A stretch of 9,536 nucleotides of DNA from RGIG3528 sp045598045 (GTDB lineage: Bacteria; Bacillota; Clostridia; Lachnospirales; Lachnospiraceae): contig JAZLLG010000058.1 in NCBI GenBank assembly GCA_045598045.1, positions 1 through 9,536 of the forward strand. The letters run 5' to 3'. This document shows positions 6,242-9,536 of this stretch, piece by piece (the first letter of the stretch is position 1; each line of letters starts with the position of its first letter). A model generated the notes under the pieces. The model was not told the origin of the DNA, searched no databases, and saw only the letters and a list, made by a program, of their open reading frames with translations. The position numbers and the translations under genes were made by a program.

Positions 6242-6261
6242 CGTACGATAAAGCGTATAAC
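6233..6261 (+). promoter_or_regulatory. Sigma-A promoter of the fluoride riboswitch-antiporter transcript
   Basis: TTGCAT (6233-6238) and TATAAC (6256-6261) are spaced by 17 bp. Initiation would fall near 6268, two bases before the aptamer begins. This fits the compact design of such riboswitch leaders. Confidence 0.78.
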
Positions 6262-6269
6262 ATCAACAT

Positions 6270-6328
6270 CGGGAATGAAGTTCTCCCGTGGGAAACCTAA
6301 ACCGCTTTTTTAAGCTGATGACTTCTGC
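6270..6328 (+). promoter_or_regulatory. Fluoride riboswitch (crcB motif)
   Basis: The RNA shows the fluoride aptamer layout. The first stem is CGGGA/TCCCG (6270-6274, 6284-6288) with the 9-nt loop ATGAAGTTC. The linker AAACCGC is at 6299-6305, the stem GCTT/AAGC at 6304-6307 and 6312-6315, and the conserved GCTGATG at 6314-6320. The pseudoknot pairs GAAGT (6277-6281) with ACTTC (6321-6325). The AUG in the loop, the A of GAUG (6318) and the U after the pseudoknot strand (6326) sit where the Thermotoga petrophila structure has its ion-binding and linchpin residues. Unusual is an extra TGGGAAACCT (6289-6298), which can fold as GG-GAAA-CC. Binding fluoride with magnesium should stabilise the pseudoknot and prevent the overlapping terminator, turning the downstream gene on. 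Confidence 0.9.
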
Positions 6329-6359
6329 ATTATTTTTGCAGAAAAGCATCAGCTTTTTT
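6312..6359 (+). terminator. Riboswitch-controlled intrinsic terminator
   Basis: AAGCTGATG (6312-6320) pairs with CATCAGCTT (6347-6355), and TTCTGC (6323-6328) pairs with GCAGAA (6338-6343). A run of six T (6354-6359) follows. The left arms are the same bases that make the aptamer pseudoknot and the conserved GCUGAUG, so ligand-bound aptamer and terminator exclude each other. The ribosome binding site of the antiporter starts 9 bp after the T run. Confidence 0.9.
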
Positions 6360-6378
6360 GCTTTTATAGGAGGACAAT

Positions 6379-7581
6379 ATGCTTTCTTCACTTTCACTCA
6401 TTTTTCTTGTCGGGCTTGCGATGGCAGCCATTTGCAAACAGATAAAGCTTCCACGCATTATCGGAATGCTGATTACCGGTATAGTAATCGGTCCTTATGT
6501 TCTTGATTTTCTTGATCCGAAGCTTCTCGGAATTTCTTCCGAGCTTAGGCAGATTGCGCTAATCATCATTTTAATTAAAGCGGGTTTATCCCTTAATATT
6601 TCTGACTTAAAGAAAATCGGCGTTCCTGCAGTTCTCATGTCCTTTTTGCCGGCTTTGTTTGAAATTGCGGCCTTTGTTATATTTGCGCCATCGTTTCTCC
6701 ATATAACAATACTTGAAGCCGCTATTATGGGAGCCGTTCTTGGTGCGGTTTCCCCGGCTGTAGTCGTTCCGAGAATGGTTTCACTTATGGAGGAAGGCTA
6801 CGGAACAGACAGGCAGATTCCTCAGCTTATTCTTGCGGGTGCGTCACTCGATGATGTTTTTGTCATTGTGCTGTTTTCCACATTCATAAGCATGGCTCAG
6901 GGCGGTACAGCAAAAATGATGGATTTTGTAAACATTCCGGTTTCTATTATTCTCGGAATTCTTTTAGGAATCATTTTAGGTTTAGTTCTGTCGTTTATAT
7001 TTGAATTCGCGCATAAAAAAGGATGTTCCATCCGTCAAAGCTTGAAAACCGTTATCGTGCTCGGTTCTGCATTTTTGCTTATGACAGTTGAAACATTGCT
7101 TGAAGGCACAATATCTGTCTCGGGGCTTCTTGCCGTCATGAGTATGGCCTGCGTAATTCAGCTAAAAAGCCGTAAAGAGGTGTCCGCTGATTTGTCAGCC
7201 AAGTTCGGAAGACTCTGGCTCGCAGCGGAGATTTTACTGTTTGTGCTTGTAGGGGCTGCCGTGGACATCAGATATACACTTGAAGCAGGCGGGATGGCTG
7301 TCCTTATGATATTCATCGGACTCATCTTCCGTTCTGTCGGTGTATTCCTTTGCCTTATCGGAACAAAACTAAACATGAAGGAAAAGCTGTATTGCATTAT
7401 TGCCTATCTTCCCAAGGCAACCGTTCAGGCGGCAATCGGCTCCGTTCCGTTATCTCTGGGCTTACCATGTGGAAACATCGTGCTTTCCGTGGCAGTCCTT
7501 TCCATTCTGATTACAGCCCCGTTAGGTGCCATAGGTATGGATTTAAGTTATAAAAAGCTTTTGACTCATTCCGAAAAATAA
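6379..7581 (+). CDS. Cation:proton antiporter family (CPA) membrane protein, probable fluoride-resistance transporter
   Basis: 400-residue polytopic membrane protein with about 11-13 hydrophobic segments and no long soluble tail, so only the Na+/H+ exchanger core is present. Family marks include KQIKLPRIIGMLITGIVIGP (20-39), SPAVVVPRM (125-133), the double-aspartate ion site GASLDD (154-159) and LPKATVQAAIG (344-354), all typical of CPA antiporters. Family members exchange cations for protons. The gene directly follows a fluoride riboswitch and its terminator, and antiporters of this superfamily are among the genes known to be under such control. Export of fluoride coupled to protons, or relief of the accompanying acid/ion stress, is therefore inferred; the exact substrate is not readable from the sequence. 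ATG 6379 is supported by AGGAGG (6368-6373). The gene ends at a shared hairpin with a convergent small gene. Confidence 0.9.
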   Translation: MLSSLSLIFLVGLAMAAICKQIKLPRIIGMLITGIVIGPYVLDFLDPKLLGISSELRQIALIIILIKAGLSLNISDLKKIGVPAVLMSFLPALFEIAAFVIFAPSFLHITILEAAIMGAVLGAVSPAVVVPRMVSLMEEGYGTDRQIPQLILAGASLDDVFVIVLFSTFISMAQGGTAKMMDFVNIPVSIILGILLGIILGLVLSFIFEFAHKKGCSIRQSLKTVIVLGSAFLLMTVETLLEGTISVSGLLAVMSMACVIQLKSRKEVSADLSAKFGRLWLAAEILLFVLVGAAVDIRYTLEAGGMAVLMIFIGLIFRSVGVFLCLIGTKLNMKEKLYCIIAYLPKATVQAAIGSVPLSLGLPCGNIVLSVAVLSILITAPLGAIGMDLSYKKLLTHSEK

Positions 7582-7586
7582 AAAAC

Positions 7587-7633
7587 ACCCGCTGAAACCG
7601 AGGCCTTATGTGTATTCCTTCTTTTCAGCGGGT
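7587..7633. terminator. Bidirectional terminator between convergent genes
   Basis: ACCCGCTGAAA (7587-7597) and TTTCAGCGGGT (7623-7633) are perfect 11-bp arms. On the minus strand the stem is followed by GTTTTTTATTTTT, a strong terminator for the gene at 7661-7924. On the plus strand it is followed by ATTATTATG, a poorer U tract for the antiporter transcript. Confidence 0.88.
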
Positions 7634-7660
7634 ATTATTATGTGCTTTTTTGTATGATTA

Positions 7661-7924
7661 TTACTGTCCTGTCCAGTATGGTTTCTGGTCCTTGTGGCTG
7701 TAACCCTGAAGCTTTGATTTGTAGCGTTCTATAATATCCGAATAGAACGCTTTCTGTTTATCGTTCAGTTTTCCGGCGTTCATAAGTTCATCAAAGCGTT
7801 CAATCAGCTCTTTGAAGGCACTTTGAGCGGCATCTTTATAATTGTTGGCCATATTGCTTTCTATTTCCGTAATAAGCTCTTCAAGGCTGCTCTCACGGGT
7901 TTTGAATTTATCGAAAAGTCCCAT
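7661..7924 (-). CDS. Small helical protein of unknown function
   Basis: 87-residue soluble protein that I do not recognise. It opens MGLFDKFK, is highly charged, and should be nearly all helix in about three segments (about 13-27, 29-49 and 54-73), with a polar, aromatic tail KPYWTGQ. There is no cysteine, signal or membrane segment. GGGAG lies 6 nt before the ATG and a strong terminator follows the stop, which supports a real gene. It lies 87 bp downstream of the nitroreductase gene on the same strand, with no terminator seen between, so the two may share a transcript. A TTGACG in the gap lacks a good -10 partner. Confidence 0.72.
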   Translation of the reverse strand: MGLFDKFKTRESSLEELITEIESNMANNYKDAAQSAFKELIERFDELMNAGKLNDKQKAFYSDIIERYKSKLQGYSHKDQKPYWTGQ

Positions 7925-8011
7925 TATGTTCTCCCGGATTATTTATTTTCGCTCATTTTTTAAAGCGTCAATTCATGTCGAAATGTGGCTTCATAAAGGA
8001 AATGCGCTTTC

Positions 8012-8539
8012 TCATTTTGCCCAGTATACGTAGTTTTCTTTACGCGGTTTTGCAACAGGCTCTTTGTCGGGATATCCGAGAATGCAATTTCCGATGCCTT
8101 CGTAATCACCTGTAATTCCAAGGTCGCGAAGAATTGCTTTGCCTTCTTCGCTTTCAAACATTTCCTTTGCTCTGTGAATCCAGCAGCCTCCGATACCTTC
8201 TGCCTCGGCAGCATTAAGGAGGTTTCCCATTACAAGGCTTCCGTCGTAAATGTATGTGCCGACATTTTTGTCTGCAAGTACAACAAGAACAACAGGTGCC
8301 CCGTAGAAAGGATCCATAGTGCCGCCCATAACCGATGCATTGAGTTTGGAAAGGCGGTCACGCAAATCTTTGTTTGTAACAGCTACAATAATGGATGCCT
8401 GCTTGTTCATGCCTGAAGGTGCGTAAGTTCCGGCCTCAATAATGCGTGAAAGAATGTCTTCAGGTACCATGTCGGGTTTGTAGGATTTTGTGCTCTTTCT
8501 TGAAATAAGGACCTCAAGTGCTGCTTCTCTTTTATTCAT
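8012..8539 (-). CDS. Nitroreductase-family FMN-dependent oxidoreductase
   Basis: 175-residue flavoprotein of the nitroreductase fold, a homodimer that binds FMN and uses NAD(P)H to reduce nitro, quinone or similar substrates. Visible FMN-binding marks are SRKSTKSYKPD (13-23), where basic residues hold the phosphate, YAPSGMNKQ (39-47), and GIGGCWI (115-121) at the flavin face. The tail YPDKEPVAKPRKENYVYW carries the usual basic residues. Length is typical of the short single-domain members. The start has AGGAGG at 7 nt. The physiological substrate cannot be told. A TATAAA lies shortly upstream but no clear -35 was found. The gene may be transcribed together with the small downstream protein. 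Confidence 0.9.
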   Translation of the reverse strand: MNKREAALEVLISRKSTKSYKPDMVPEDILSRIIEAGTYAPSGMNKQASIIVAVTNKDLRDRLSKLNASVMGGTMDPFYGAPVVLVVLADKNVGTYIYDGSLVMGNLLNAAEAEGIGGCWIHRAKEMFESEEGKAILRDLGITGDYEGIGNCILGYPDKEPVAKPRKENYVYWAK

Positions 8540-8592
8540 GTAAATACCTCCTGTGTTTTATAACATCATAATGGCAACCACGGTTTCTCCGA

Positions 8593-8700
8593 ATGTCGGC
8601 TGGGGTGGTGTTTAATTCTCCCATTGAGACAAGCCTACCCTTATACCCCTGCCTACGTCTCTGCTACTTAGAGTGGGGTGACTGCATGTGCAGGTTCAAA
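8593..8700 (+). pseudogene. Possible decayed C-terminal edge of a TnpB-like transposon gene
   Basis: In one plus-strand frame this gap reads SPIETSLPLY then, further on, YLEWGDCMCRFK. This loosely recalls the 'PVETxLP ... VEAGSP' tails of IS200/IS605 TnpB proteins. The palindrome CTGCATGTGCAG (8682-8693) near its end could be a right-end hairpin. No zinc finger or catalytic part remains, and the match is from memory and weak. If it is not a remnant, the stretch is simply an intergenic region with no terminator or promoter that I can support. Confidence 0.22.
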
Positions 8701-8702
8701 TA

Positions 8703-9401
8703 TTATAACCATTTATATTGTTGTATTATAATGCCTTGCGAAACAAGCAAATATAATACTATTATCAATATTACCGGGACCAAAAGTACCAACACGCTCC
8801 AAAGGCTTATTTGTCTGAACTTAAAGCCTTTCTTCTCCAATTTGTTAAATATAAGCAGACATCCTGCTCCGGTTATGGTGGCTACAATATGGTAAATGAA
8901 GGTATAAAGCCCTGATATAAGAGTAATAATTATATAAAGGTATATCATCCATATCGTCATCACACACGCTTGTACTTTTAATAAAGATTTATCTTTATCC
9001 TTACGTATGCTTTGAATCAGTAAGAAAATTCCAAAAGGTATATAAGCAAATACAATTCCGGACGCTCCGCAAGTGTATCCGGACACATCGCTGAGTAACA
9101 CCATCCGCATAATTGCATCAGTAACGAATGCCGCACAACTCACAATGGCAAACCTGTCTGTTCCATAGTTTTTTTCAACCTTACGACCAAAAAACCATAA
9201 AATGCTTAGGTTTGTAAACATGTGAACAAGTAAAAACCAGTGATTGCTTGTTACCTCTCGCAAATACAGCGCATGTTCATAGCTTGCGGTAATGACAGAC
9301 CACCAGTGCATAACCTGACCGTTGATTCTTATTTCTGCAAATACTTCTGTAAGCCAGGGAATAAAGTAGGTGGGGACTCTTTTAATCCTTATTATAATCA
9401 T
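8703..9401 (-). CDS. Rhomboid-family intramembrane serine protease, apparently 5'-truncated
   Basis: Membrane protein with the rhomboid core, residues counted from ATG 9401. HMFTNLSILWFFGRKVEKNYG (60-80) is the second transmembrane helix with the family's His and Asn. CGASG (111-115) holds the catalytic Ser114, and YHIVATITGAG (170-180) the catalytic His171. An extra hydrophobic helix follows (about 202-221). Rhomboids cleave other membrane proteins within the bilayer. The normal first transmembrane helix is missing: only about 30 residues precede the L1 loop (HWWSVITASYEHALYL). No good ribosome binding site precedes ATG 9401 or the GTG at 9407, and the GTG overlaps the palindrome at the edge of a putative IS200-like element. 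The gene was probably cut by that insertion and may be inactive. A real but divergent short rhomboid is the alternative. Confidence 0.7.
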   Translation of the reverse strand: MIIIRIKRVPTYFIPWLTEVFAEIRINGQVMHWWSVITASYEHALYLREVTSNHWFLLVHMFTNLSILWFFGRKVEKNYGTDRFAIVSCAAFVTDAIMRMVLLSDVSGYTCGASGIVFAYIPFGIFLLIQSIRKDKDKSLLKVQACVMTIWMIYLYIIITLISGLYTFIYHIVATITGAGCLLIFNKLEKKGFKFRQISLWSVLVLLVPVILIIVLYLLVSQGIIIQQYKWL

Positions 9402-9402
9402 T

Positions 9403-9536
9403 ACCACCAGCTTAGCTGGTGGTTTGCTCTGCGGCTATAAGCCGCTGTTCCCTGCTTGCCTCTAAAGAGGCTCTGAAAAGTTCGCCTTCCGCACTGCGGT
9501 CACGGGCTGGCTCTAAAGAGCCTCTTTTTATTTGCC
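9403..9536 (+). mobile_element. Probable left end of an IS200/IS605-type element: serial hairpins, partial
   Basis: Five perfect stem-loops follow one another. They are a 21-bp palindrome (9403-9412/9414-9423), GCGGCT/AGCCGC (9431-9436/9440-9445), GCCTCT/AGAGGC (9458-9463/9466-9471), CCGCA/TGCGG (9489-9493/9495-9499) and GGCTCT/AGAGCC (9509-9514/9517-9522). The last is followed by a T run. IS200-type elements have subterminal hairpins and a terminator ahead of tnpA that blocks outside transcription; this layout fits. tnpA would lie right of the window. The exact boundary is unclear; it may include the AT-rich ATAATCATT just left of the palindrome. Another structured repeat or ncRNA is possible. 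Confidence 0.5.
9509..9530 (+). terminator. Terminator hairpin at the edge of the putative insertion element
   Basis: GGCTCT and AGAGCC form a 6-bp GC-rich stem with a 2-nt AA gap, followed by TCTTTTTATTT. It would stop plus-strand transcription entering the element from the left. Confidence 0.7.

Noticed and set aside
8687..8702. tRNA-like GGTTCAAAT segment
   Set aside because: Only a T-arm-like string is present; no acceptor, D or anticodon stems can be formed around it.

Overview
The window looks like a stretch of a low-to-mid GC Firmicute chromosome, most likely class Clostridia and plausibly Lachnospiraceae. The reasons are strong AGGAGG ribosome binding sites, consensus sigma-A promoters, U-rich intrinsic terminators, a CotH-family lipoprotein, and mobile elements of clostridial type at both edges. 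The taxonomic call is an inference from style, not from a marker gene.

Left part (1-5067, all minus strand). The first 135 bases are the 5' end of a bacterial group II intron (class C-like), inserted directly behind the terminator of serS (seryl-tRNA synthetase). Upstream of serS lie a CotH-kinase-family lipoprotein, a PHP-family phosphoesterase of HisJ type that probably starts with TTG, and a GGDEF protein. The GGDEF protein has an altered signature (GGDQF) and a C-terminal ribbon-helix-helix DNA-binding domain, an unusual pairing.

Centre (5068-5583, no gene). This divergent regulatory region holds the promoter of the GGDEF-RHH gene. That promoter is bracketed by two perfect palindromes sharing one architecture (ATATTA-N9-TAATAT), which are good operator candidates. 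Next to them are three tandem 54-bp units, each an imperfect palindrome built on TACGGATAAG / CTTATCCGTA, and then the udk promoter.

Right-centre (5584-7633, plus strand). udk (uridine kinase) is followed by a compact regulatory cassette: a promoter, a recognisable fluoride (crcB-motif) riboswitch and an overlapping intrinsic terminator. The cassette sits directly upstream of a cation:proton antiporter family gene, which is therefore a probable fluoride-resistance transporter. The aptamer carries an extra 10-nt insert with a potential GNRA-capped mini-stem.

Right part (7661-9536). A small helical protein of unknown function and a nitroreductase-family flavoprotein lie on the minus strand. 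They are followed by a short stretch that may be a decayed transposon edge, then a rhomboid-like gene that keeps its catalytic Ser and His but appears to have lost its first transmembrane segment. Its 5' end abuts a 130-bp series of perfect hairpins that ends in a terminator and runs off the window. This series resembles the left end of an IS200/IS605-type element. The strongest leads are the fluoride riboswitch-antiporter cassette and the GGDEF-RHH gene with its paired palindromes and neighbouring 54-bp repeats.
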